Source of the DNA: Mesorhizobium sp. LSJC280B00
GTDB lineage: Bacteria; Pseudomonadota; Alphaproteobacteria; Rhizobiales; Rhizobiaceae
Assembly (NCBI RefSeq): GCF_000502835.1
Contig: NZ_AYVL01000006.1
Span: forward strand, 157,151-221,150
Direction: 5' to 3'
DNA length: 64,000 nucleotides
This document shows positions 8,297 to 15,395 of the stretch, piece by piece (positions within the stretch are counted from its first letter, which is position 1; every line of letters begins with the position of its first letter). A program made the translations under genes and the position numbers. The notes under the pieces were generated by a model. It worked only from the letters and a program-made list of their open reading frames with translations, made no database searches and was not told the DNA's origin.

Positions 8297-8420
8297 CGCC
8301 AGCATCGGCCGGCGCACGATCGAACAACCCGCTGCAACCCGTGCAGCAATCCCGCGTTAAAGAGCATGGGCCTCGCGTCCGCCCAGCGTTGATGCGACAG
8401 GCTCTTTCGCGGAGACACAG

Positions 8421-8714
8421 ATGACAAAAAAATCGTTTGGCCGCCCCGTTCCAATTCTCGTCGGCCTTGGTTTCCCTCGCCATGTCGAAAATATCTGGCA
8501 GGCCTATGACGTCTTGAACGAATGGCCGAGTCGCGGCCCGGCGCACAAGGCGGCGTTCGACGCCTGTCGCGCCGGGCTGGCTGACGAGGTCGATGCCGAG
8601 ACCGTGCGCGCGGCGTTCGAAGCATTCGCCCGCAAGGCGGGCATTCTGGCGCACGATGTCGCCGCCGAAATACCAGCAGGCACCAATCCCACTGCGGTTC
8701 GCGACGTCGGCTAA
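8421..8714 (+). CDS. DUF982 protein
   Basis: A 97-residue protein of the DUF982 family, which is largely confined to Rhizobiales and of unknown function. The family pattern is visible: FGRPVPILVGLGFPRHVENI, YDVLNEWPSRGPAHKAAFDA, then an acidic stretch leading to RAAFEAFARKAGIL. GGAGACACAG precedes the ATG. A second copy follows 70 bases downstream, so the two are tandem paralogues. They sit among EcfG-linked genes, which hints at a stress role. Confidence 0.82.
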   Translation: MTKKSFGRPVPILVGLGFPRHVENIWQAYDVLNEWPSRGPAHKAAFDACRAGLADEVDAETVRAAFEAFARKAGILAHDVAAEIPAGTNPTAVRDVG

Positions 8715-8720
8715 AATGCC

Positions 8721-8742
8721 CAGCAGGCCATGTGACCTGCTG
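8721..8742 (+). terminator. Hairpin between DUF982 genes
   Basis: CAGCAGG (8721-8727) and CCTGCTG (8736-8742) form a perfect seven-base stem with an eight-base loop just after the first DUF982 stop. Only a short T-rich stretch follows (AATTTATAT), so it is a weak terminator or an mRNA-stabilising hairpin. Confidence 0.4.
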
Positions 8743-8784
8743 AGGCTAATTTATATCAAGGGTGGTTAAATCGGGAGGACCGCC

Positions 8785-9084
8785 ATGCTGGAGATAAAGT
8801 TCGATGCTCCGGTTTGCATCTACTTCGGCAAGCCGGGACGATCGCGAATGGTCAGCTCCGTTTTCGAGGCTTCTTACTGCCTCAAAAGCGAGAAATGGCC
8901 TGCCCGCAATGCCCCGTTGTCGCTGATGGCGGGAGATGCATTGGATGGCGCCCAGATCGGCCAGATTACGGCAGCGGAAGCCCGCGAAGCATTTATCGAC
9001 GCGGCTTTGGAAGCGAAGATTCTTGTCGAAGGCGAGCCGCATGACACACATGCCCGGACGGCCTTCATGCCGGACGGCGGGTGA
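8785..9084 (+). CDS. DUF982 protein, second copy
   Basis: A 99-residue DUF982 paralogue of the preceding gene: FDAPVCIYFGKPGRSRMVSS, LKSEKWPARNAP, GDALDGAQIGQITAAEAREA and FIDAALEAKIL follow the family plan. GGGAGGACCGCC precedes the ATG. The copies differ at most positions, so the duplication is old. Function unknown; a stress-associated role is inferred only from the neighbourhood. Confidence 0.8.
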   Translation: MLEIKFDAPVCIYFGKPGRSRMVSSVFEASYCLKSEKWPARNAPLSLMAGDALDGAQIGQITAAEAREAFIDAALEAKILVEGEPHDTHARTAFMPDGG

Positions 9085-9116
9085 ACCGGCAGGCTGCTTC
9101 CCCGCAGAGCCGTTTA

Positions 9117-9611
9117 TCACGAATGGCTGGCTTCCTCGGCCTTTTTCTCCCGCTGCTGCCTGAGGACCTCGTCGGTTCCGACCAGCTTCTTCGATCCGCC
9201 GGGGATCGCGGTGGAAACAACAGCCGGCGGGTCGCTTGCGGGGAAAGAATCCTCCAGACCCGCCTGCAGCTGGTCTTCCAGCGTCTGCGGCTCTTCCGAG
9301 CGGCCAGGGGTCCTTCGGGTGTCTACATTCTCCAGCGGCTGTGTCATGTCCGGTGAAGACCTGACTTCTCGAATCCAGCCATAGAGCTGTTCGATGGCAA
9401 ATTCCTTCATTGTGTCGAAATCGGCCTTTTCGTCACGCGATGCCTCGATTTGGTCAACCATGGTCTTCTCGAACCGTTCGAGGCTCTCGCTTCCACACGC
9501 TCGGCAGAGACGCACCAGCGCCTCGCGCAGTATGAGCGGCGCAAAGTGCGCTGTCGCCTCGAGCCTGAGCTGCTGCAAACGCTCCGGGGTAGCGGCTTGG
9601 AACTTCGACAT
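9117..9611 (-). CDS. EcfG-regulated hypothetical protein with SFPASDPP motif
   Basis: A 164-residue soluble protein. The N-terminal half is helical and carries a Cys pair (LVRLCRACGSESLERFEK). The C-terminal half contains TLEDQLQAGLEDSFPASDPP, a motif common in short stress proteins of Rhizobiales, and ends in a charged tail. A perfect EcfG promoter lies 31 bases upstream of the ATG at 9611, so it is very probably part of the general stress regulon. Biochemical function is unknown. Confidence 0.75.
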   Translation of the reverse strand: MSKFQAATPERLQQLRLEATAHFAPLILREALVRLCRACGSESLERFEKTMVDQIEASRDEKADFDTMKEFAIEQLYGWIREVRSSPDMTQPLENVDTRRTPGRSEEPQTLEDQLQAGLEDSFPASDPPAVVSTAIPGGSKKLVGTDEVLRQQREKKAEEASHS

Positions 9612-9641
9612 GCTCGACCTCTTCGCCTAGTGGAGCATGTC

Positions 9642-9666
9642 AACGAAAATTGTCGGCGGATGTTCC
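9642..9666 (-). promoter_or_regulatory. Perfect EcfG consensus promoter
   Basis: Minus strand: GGAAC (9666-9662), exactly 16 bases, CGTT (9645-9642). This matches the EcfG consensus at every position and ends 31 bases before the ATG of the gene at 9611. It is the clearest promoter in the window. Confidence 0.75.
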
Positions 9667-9693
9667 ATCGGCGGCCGCTGCATCGCTCGATCC

Positions 9694-9984
9694 TCAGCGG
9701 TGCGCTCCACCACCGACTGCCATGCGGATACCGAGACAGACGACGAAGCAGCTGTGCCGGATGACCGTCCGGCCGCCCGCTATGTAGAACCCATGCGGCC
9801 ACTTCGGCCCGGGTTCGCCAGATGCCTTGGTGCCATCGTTGGACCTGCCGGCATTTCGCATCATCTTGAGTGCTTCGTCCCTGGTCAGGCCGCACCTGCG
9901 GGCAAAACAATCGATCTCATAGGCCAACTCGGCCGACAGGTCGTGTTTGGCATGCATTTTTCGCTGGTGTTTGCGTGCGCCCAT
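9694..9984 (-). CDS. DUF3606-like small protein
   Basis: A 96-residue ORF whose first half (LAYEIDCFARRCGLTRDEAL followed by KMMRNAG) resembles the DUF3606 helix-turn pattern found in short Rhizobiales proteins. The second half (GPKWPHGFYIAGGRTV onwards) does not fit that family and may be read past a lost stop. No convincing ribosome site precedes the ATG at 9984; an internal ATG at MHAKHDL is possible. Weakly supported. Confidence 0.42.
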   Translation of the reverse strand: MGARKHQRKMHAKHDLSAELAYEIDCFARRCGLTRDEALKMMRNAGRSNDGTKASGEPGPKWPHGFYIAGGRTVIRHSCFVVCLGIRMAVGGGAHR

Positions 9985-10046
9985 TCAGGCTCGGTCCCGG
10001 ATCAGCCGGTTCCCAGCGCCTGGCCAATCCGTTTCCGCAAGTTTTC

Positions 10047-10877
10047 TCACGCGCCGTCTGGCCGGCCCACCCTGTCCTTGAGTTCGTTCAGGAATGCGAG
10101 CAGCGCGTCCTCAGGATCGTCGGCCGCTTCGGTCAGCATATCGATGCCCCAGCGGCCGAGGACAGCCTCCTGGACGATGCTCGGCTGGGACATGAAGATG
10201 AAGGATTTCGGGCGATTCTTCTCATAGCCGGAGCGGCGCCAGGTCTGCCAAAGCCGGTGCAGCAGCAGACGGATGTTCATGTCGGACATGCTGTAGCCGA
10301 TGAACAGGATGGTGCGCCCGAGCGCGTCAGCGCGAAACTTCACGTCGAGCGGCGAATCGAACGAAAGCCGCTCAAAATAATCGGTCTCCGCCAGAACCAG
10401 CGATTTGTCGTCGTCGAAATCGCCGTGGAATTTTATGATCTGCGTCACCTCGCCGGTGGCCTTTGGCAAGTCCTTTGCATTGGCGACTTTGACAAAGGGC
10501 CGGCTATGGATCTCGAAGGCAACCTCGAGATTGCGATCATAATTGGTGGTGTAGATGATCGGAAAATCGAGCGATACGATGAGCTTGTGGATTGCCGACC
10601 GCTGCACTTCTTCGCGCGATACGCTCCATTCGCGATCCATCCAGCTGCGCAAAGGGCCGAGGCTCCCCTGCTTCAGCCGGTAGTATTCGGCAAGGGCCTG
10701 ATAGCTGGCCTCCGGTGCGCCGATCATGTCCTCGTGAAGGCCGAGTTCGCTTTGCATGTGCTCGATGAGCTTTTGCCAGGACGGCAAGCCGACGCTCATC
10801 GACACCCCGGCTCCAACGAACAAGATAGCTCGTCGCTCTTTCACCGATTGAGCCAGTTGCTCGACTGCAGACAGCAT
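10047..10877 (-). CDS. Stand-alone SIR2-domain protein, candidate NADase
   Basis: SIR2-like protein of 276 residues with all core NAD-site motifs: AILFVGAGVSMSVGLPSW (17-34), TTNYD (110-114) with the catalytic Asn112, KFHGDFDD (149-156) with His151, and FIGYSMSD (192-199). It lacks the zinc-finger of protein deacetylase sirtuins and belongs to the SIR2_2 type found in antiphage systems such as ThsA and DSR, where it degrades NAD. Here no partner gene (TIR, Argonaute, HerA) is adjacent, so a defence role is only a candidate. Start placed at the ATG 10877. Confidence 0.8.
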   Translation of the reverse strand: MLSAVEQLAQSVKERRAILFVGAGVSMSVGLPSWQKLIEHMQSELGLHEDMIGAPEASYQALAEYYRLKQGSLGPLRSWMDREWSVSREEVQRSAIHKLIVSLDFPIIYTTNYDRNLEVAFEIHSRPFVKVANAKDLPKATGEVTQIIKFHGDFDDDKSLVLAETDYFERLSFDSPLDVKFRADALGRTILFIGYSMSDMNIRLLLHRLWQTWRRSGYEKNRPKSFIFMSQPSIVQEAVLGRWGIDMLTEAADDPEDALLAFLNELKDRVGRPDGA

Positions 10878-10884
10878 TCGACAC

Positions 10885-10910
10885 AACTGCGATAGGCGCC
10901 GCTCCGTTCC
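10885..10910 (-). promoter_or_regulatory. Possible EcfG-like promoter of SIR2 gene
   Basis: Minus strand GGAAC (10910-10906), 17 bases, AGTT (10888-10885), the same one-mismatch form as at 7948. The ATG at 10877 would lie almost at the transcription start, implying a leaderless message or a chance match. The remaining bases up to 11136 show nothing else I recognise. Confidence 0.3.
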
Positions 10911-11136
10911 AGCCGAGCCCGGACCGCCGCCGGAATAGATTTACTTCCGACGTGAGTGCGAACACTCGGATCGGCTGTTCCGAGCGCCCGGCCGCCGACT
11001 TTGGCCAACCGAACCCGACATTTATTTCGTTGCATTTGGCACTTCTGCGCCGCTCACGCGTTGGAGAGTGTTCAACAAACACGGCGCAGCTGCAGCTAAT
11101 GGAGCTCTGCGCCAACGTCGGCAAACTCGACAGCCA

Positions 11137-13002
11137 ATGAGGCAAGCGCGACTGGTGGCGGCGAAAAATAGGGTGCCTGGCAAAAGGGGAAAGAGGCCAT
11201 TGGCTGCGATGCTGGGATGGACGCTGCTGGCAAGCTTCGCGCTGACTACCGCGGCGGTTGCTCAGTCAACGTCAAGCTTTGCGATAAATCCGCCTGCCGC
11301 AGCTGCTCCGCCCGACGACGGCCAATGGGCGATGCCGGCAAAGAACTACGCCTCGACTCGCTACAGCGAACTTGCGGAGATCACCGAAGACAACGTCAAA
11401 AACCTGCAGGTGGCCTTCACCTTCTCGACCGGCGTCAACAAGGGTCAGGAGGCTGCGCCCCTGGTGGTCGGCAACACGATGTACATCGTGACACCGTTTC
11501 CCAACATTCTCTACGCGCTTGACCTTACCAAGCCCGGCGCGCCGATGAAGTGGAAGTTCGAGCCCAATCCCGAGCCTGCGGCGCAGGGCGTTGCCTGTTG
11601 CGACGTGGTCAACCGCGGTGCAGCCTTCTTCGAAGGGCGCATCTATTTCAACACGCTCGATGGCCACACGATCGCCGTCGATGCGGCCACCGGCAAACCG
11701 GTCTGGAACACCCACATCGGCAACATCAACATCGGCGAGACCATCACCATGGCGCCGCTGGTGGTGAAGGGCAAAGTGCTGGTCGGCAATTCCGGCGGCG
11801 AAATGGGCGTACGCGGCTGGATCAAGGCGCTCGACGCCGGCGACGGGCACGTCGTCTGGACGGCCTACAATACCGGACCGGACGCCGAGGTGCTGATCGG
11901 CCCCGATTTCAAGCCGCATTACGACATGGACAAGGGCAAGGATCTCGGCGTGACGTCGTGGCCGCCCGACGCCTGGAAGATCGGCGGCGGCAATGTGTGG
12001 GGCTGGATCTCCTATGACCCGGACCTAAACCTGATCTTCCATGGCACCGGAAATCCCGGTCCGTGGAATCCGGATCTGCGGCCCGGCGACAACAAATGGA
12101 CCGCCGGAATCTTTGCCCGCGATCCCGACACCGGCGCAGCCAAATGGTTCTATCAATGGACCCCGCACGATCTGCACGACTACGACGGCATCAACGAACA
12201 GGTGCTGCTCGACATGACCTGGCAGGGCAAGCCCCGCAAGGTGCTGGTCCGACCGGAACGCAACGGCTACGTCTATCTGTTGGATCGCACCACAGGCGAG
12301 GTCCTGTCGGCAGTCCCCTTCGGGCCAGTCAATTCCAGCACGGGCGTCGACCTCAAGACCGGCCGGCTGATTGTAAATCCGGACAAGAAGACCGGCACCG
12401 GCAAGGTCGTGCGCGACATCTGCCCGACCGCATCGGGCCTCAAGGACTGGCAGCCTTCGGCATTCTCGCCCAAGACCGGTCTGCTCTACATCCCGCACAA
12501 CAATCTCTGCATGGACGAAGAGGGCGTCGACGTGAATTACATCGCCGGCACGCCCTATGTCGGCATGAACGTGCGCATGATCCCCGGGCCGGGCGGCAAT
12601 CGCGGTGCTTTCACCGCCTGGGATGTCGCCGCCGCCAAGCCGGCGTGGAGCCTGAAGGAGAACTTTCCGGTGTGGAGCGGCGCCGTCGCCACCGCCGGCA
12701 ACGTCGTGTTCTATGGCACTATGGAAGGCTGGTTCAAGGCGGTCAGCGCCAGGACCGGCGAACTGCTTTGGCAGTTCAAGACGTCGTCCGGCATCATCGG
12801 CCAGCCGATCACCTATCGCGGCCCGGACGGGCACCAATATGTCGCGATTCTTTCGGGCGTCGGCGGCTGGGCCGGCGCGATCGTATCCGGCGATCTCGAT
12901 CCGCGCGACGCCACCGCCGCGCTCGGCTTCGTCAACGTCATGAAGGATCTGAAGGATGTAACCACGCCGGGAGGTACGCTGTATGTGTTCCGGCTCCCTT
13001 GA
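11137..13002 (+). CDS. xoxF: Lanthanide-type PQQ alcohol dehydrogenase (XoxF-like)
   Basis: Periplasmic quinoprotein that oxidises methanol or other short alcohols. From the ATG at 11137 a basic leader and hydrophobic core end in VAQS (signal peptide). Seen are the vicinal Cys pair GVACCDVV (C154-C155), active-site Glu in GGEMGVRG (E222), Asn in GTGNPGPW (N306) and catalytic Asp in HDLHDYDG (D348). The second Asp two residues on (D350) replaces the Ala of calcium enzymes and is the hallmark of lanthanide-dependent XoxF/ExaF enzymes. Tryptophan-docking propeller repeats follow. It heads an operon with xoxJ, a cytochrome c and a terminal oxidase. Starts at TTG 11200 or ATG 11209 are also possible. 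Confidence 0.9.
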   Translation: MRQARLVAAKNRVPGKRGKRPLAAMLGWTLLASFALTTAAVAQSTSSFAINPPAAAAPPDDGQWAMPAKNYASTRYSELAEITEDNVKNLQVAFTFSTGVNKGQEAAPLVVGNTMYIVTPFPNILYALDLTKPGAPMKWKFEPNPEPAAQGVACCDVVNRGAAFFEGRIYFNTLDGHTIAVDAATGKPVWNTHIGNINIGETITMAPLVVKGKVLVGNSGGEMGVRGWIKALDAGDGHVVWTAYNTGPDAEVLIGPDFKPHYDMDKGKDLGVTSWPPDAWKIGGGNVWGWISYDPDLNLIFHGTGNPGPWNPDLRPGDNKWTAGIFARDPDTGAAKWFYQWTPHDLHDYDGINEQVLLDMTWQGKPRKVLVRPERNGYVYLLDRTTGEVLSAVPFGPVNSSTGVDLKTGRLIVNPDKKTGTGKVVRDICPTASGLKDWQPSAFSPKTGLLYIPHNNLCMDEEGVDVNYIAGTPYVGMNVRMIPGPGGNRGAFTAWDVAAAKPAWSLKENFPVWSGAVATAGNVVFYGTMEGWFKAVSARTGELLWQFKTSSGIIGQPITYRGPDGHQYVAILSGVGGWAGAIVSGDLDPRDATAALGFVNVMKDLKDVTTPGGTLYVFRLP

Positions 13003-13852
13003 GACGACCGGTCGAGTTGCGCGCGCACGGAGAAAATCTTCCCGGCGGTTTGGCGCCGCGGTCGGCGCACTGGCACTCTCGCTCGTCGCCGCCGTTGCCG
13101 ATGCGCGCGAATTGAGGATCTGCGCCGATCCCAACAACATGCCGTTCTCCAATGCCGCCAGGCGGGGCTTTGAAAACAAGATCGCCGAACTCATCGCCCG
13201 GGAGCTTGGTGCGACTGTTTCCTACACGTGGTGGGCACAGCGGCGCGGCTTCGTCCGCAACACGTTGAAAGCCGGCTTGTGCGATCTTGTGCCCGGCACG
13301 CCCGCCAATCTCGAGATGCTGCGCACGACCGCGCCCTACTACCGGTCTTCTTATGTGTTCGTGACACGCCAAGATGTGCCCGAAATCACGTCCTTCAACG
13401 ATCCTCGCCTGCGCGATCTGCACATCGGCGTCCAGCTGATAGGCGATGATGGCGCCAACTCGCCCCCCGTCCAGGCGCTTGGCCGTCGTGGCATCGTCGG
13501 CCATCTCATCGGTTTCCCCGTCTATGGCGACTATTCGGCGCCGAACCCGCCAGCACGCATCATTGAGGCGGTCGCGAATGGCGACATCGATATGGCCGTC
13601 GTCTGGGGACCGTTGGCCGGCTACTTCGGTGCCAGGCAAAAAATGCCGTTGCGGATTACGCCGGTTGCGCCGCGCATCGACGGTCCGCTGCTGCCGATGA
13701 TCTACGACATCTCGATGGGTGTGCGCCACGACGACGATGCGCTGCGCAGCGAGGTAGACGCAGCGCTCGCCAAGCACCGCGCCGAGATCGATGCAATCCT
13801 GGCGGAATATGGCGTGCCTCGCCTCGACGTCGCCGGGGCGGCAGTGCGATGA
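12983..13852 (+). CDS. xoxJ: XoxJ/MxaJ-like periplasmic binding protein
   Basis: Periplasmic solute-binding-fold protein, quinoprotein-dehydrogenase-associated type (TIGR03871), thought to help mature or activate XoxF/MxaF. After a signal peptide ending VADARE come ELRICADPNNMPFSNAA, FENKIAELIARELGATVSYT and WWAQRRGFVRNTLKAGLCDL, the family signature. Further on IDMAVVWGPLAGYF matches the second lobe. It starts inside the end of xoxF (20-base overlap) and its stop overlaps the cytochrome gene, so it is in the same message. Confidence 0.88.
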   Translation: MCSGSLETTGRVARARRKSSRRFGAAVGALALSLVAAVADARELRICADPNNMPFSNAARRGFENKIAELIARELGATVSYTWWAQRRGFVRNTLKAGLCDLVPGTPANLEMLRTTAPYYRSSYVFVTRQDVPEITSFNDPRLRDLHIGVQLIGDDGANSPPVQALGRRGIVGHLIGFPVYGDYSAPNPPARIIEAVANGDIDMAVVWGPLAGYFGARQKMPLRITPVAPRIDGPLLPMIYDISMGVRHDDDALRSEVDAALAKHRAEIDAILAEYGVPRLDVAGAAVR

Positions 13853-14382
13853 ACCGCTGCCTTCCATGCTTGCTGTCGGCGATGCTCGTCCTTGCCGCTT
13901 GCCAGCGTGAGGAACGCGAAACGCGTCCACAGTCGGCGCTCGGCTCGGGCGATCAACCGGCAGCCGTGACGGCCCTCGAGCCGGGCGGCCAACGGCCGAC
14001 CTCGTCCGACAACAAGGCCGGCGTGTTCGAGGCCAACGCCTTCCACCTCAGCGAGGGCAAGCGTCTGTTCAACTGGTTCAACTGTTCCGGCTGCCATGCC
14101 AATGGCGGCGGCGGCATGGGCCCGGCCCTCATGGACCAGAAGTGGCTCTATGGCAGCTCGATCGAAAGCATCCACGCCACGATCAGGGACGGCCGGCCAA
14201 ACGGCATGCCGAGCTTCCGCGACACGATCCCGGATGACCAGATATGGGAGCTTGCTGCCTTCGTCCGGGCACTGAGCGGCAACGCACCGTCCTCCGCCGC
14301 GCCGGGCCGCGACGACGACATGATGCCCCATCCATCCGAGAATCGCCTGCCGGACGCCGCGACGCTGGGGAAGTCGCCGTGA
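13849..14382 (+). CDS. Lipoprotein cytochrome c (XoxG-like electron acceptor)
   Basis: Monohaem cytochrome c of 177 residues anchored by a lipobox (LAAC, Cys18). Haem site CSGCH at residues 79-83; Met120 in NGMPSF is the likely distal ligand. Position after xoxF-xoxJ makes it the probable electron acceptor for the dehydrogenase, the role of XoxG/MxaG. It differs from soluble XoxG by being membrane-anchored, which would place it near the oxidase encoded next. Overlaps both neighbours by four bases. Confidence 0.85.
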   Translation: MNRCLPCLLSAMLVLAACQREERETRPQSALGSGDQPAAVTALEPGGQRPTSSDNKAGVFEANAFHLSEGKRLFNWFNCSGCHANGGGGMGPALMDQKWLYGSSIESIHATIRDGRPNGMPSFRDTIPDDQIWELAAFVRALSGNAPSSAAPGRDDDMMPHPSENRLPDAATLGKSP

Positions 14383-15395
14383 GCCGCGGTGTCTGGACGA
14401 TGTGCTGGTGCACGGCCTGCATCCTGCTCCTCGCAGGATGCAGCGGCTGGCAATCCGCGCTCGACCCAAAGGGCCCGGCCGCGAACGAGCTCGCATGGCT
14501 GATCTGGTTCTTCACAGCACTCTGCACGGTGGTCTGGCTTCTGGTGATGGCCGTGCTGATCGTGCCATTGGCCCGGCGCCCGGCGCCGGTCGGCGATCCG
14601 CTTGTCCTCGACGCTGCCGCCGAGCGCAGCAAGATGCGAATTGTCGTCGCCGCACTCGCCGCTACCGCCCTGATCCTGGTCGGCCTTACGCTGCTGAGCT
14701 ACTTCGCTAACCGGACGCTCGCTGCTATCGGCTCGGATGCGGCGCTGACGATCCGGGTGACCGGGCATCAATGGTGGTGGGAGGTGCGCTACGAAAACGA
14801 CCAGCCGAACCGCATCCTGACGACCGCCAATGAAATCCACATCCCGGCGGGCGAGCCGGTGCGGCTTGTGGTGACCTCGACCGACGTTATCCATTCCTTC
14901 TGGGTGCCGAACCTCTCGGGCAAGCTGGACGTCATTCCAGGCCACGAGAACGTTCTCGATCTGAAGGCGGACAAGCCCGGCGTCTATCGCGGGCAATGCG
15001 CCGAGTTCTGTGGCGCACAGCATGCCAATATGAGCACCTTCATCATCGCCGAACCTCGGCCCGTCTTCGATGCCTGGCTGAACGATCAGCTGCGGCCGGC
15101 GGCCGCCCCCGTGTCGGCCGAGGCCAAAACCGGCCACGACCTGTTCCTCAAACGGCCATGCGTGATGTGCCACAAGATCGGCGGCACCATCGCCGGCGGC
15201 ACGGTCGCCCCAAACCTCACCCATATCGCAAGCCGGCAAACGCTCGCTGCCGGCACGCTGACAATGAGCCGCGGCAATCTCGCAGCCTGGATAGCCAATC
15301 CGCAGGGGATCAAGCCAGGCGCCCACATGCCCGTGGTGCGACTGGACGGGGACGAACTGAATGCGATCGTCGCCTATCTCGAGGGCCTGAAATGA
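14379..15395 (+). CDS. coxB: Cytochrome c oxidase subunit II with fused cytochrome c (caa3 type)
   Basis: Subunit II of a haem-copper oxidase, 338 residues from GTG 14379. Lipobox LLAGC (Cys21), two membrane helices (about 38-64 and 86-109), the conserved GHQWWWEVRY, and the CuA site His172 with CAEFCGAQHANM giving C207, E209, C211, H215 and M218. A C-terminal cytochrome c domain carries CVMCH (261-265), which makes this a caa3-type oxidase able to take electrons directly from membrane cytochromes. Cotranslated with the upstream cytochrome and downstream coxA. Confidence 0.93.
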   Translation: MSRGVWTMCWCTACILLLAGCSGWQSALDPKGPAANELAWLIWFFTALCTVVWLLVMAVLIVPLARRPAPVGDPLVLDAAAERSKMRIVVAALAATALILVGLTLLSYFANRTLAAIGSDAALTIRVTGHQWWWEVRYENDQPNRILTTANEIHIPAGEPVRLVVTSTDVIHSFWVPNLSGKLDVIPGHENVLDLKADKPGVYRGQCAEFCGAQHANMSTFIIAEPRPVFDAWLNDQLRPAAAPVSAEAKTGHDLFLKRPCVMCHKIGGTIAGGTVAPNLTHIASRQTLAAGTLTMSRGNLAAWIANPQGIKPGAHMPVVRLDGDELNAIVAYLEGLK

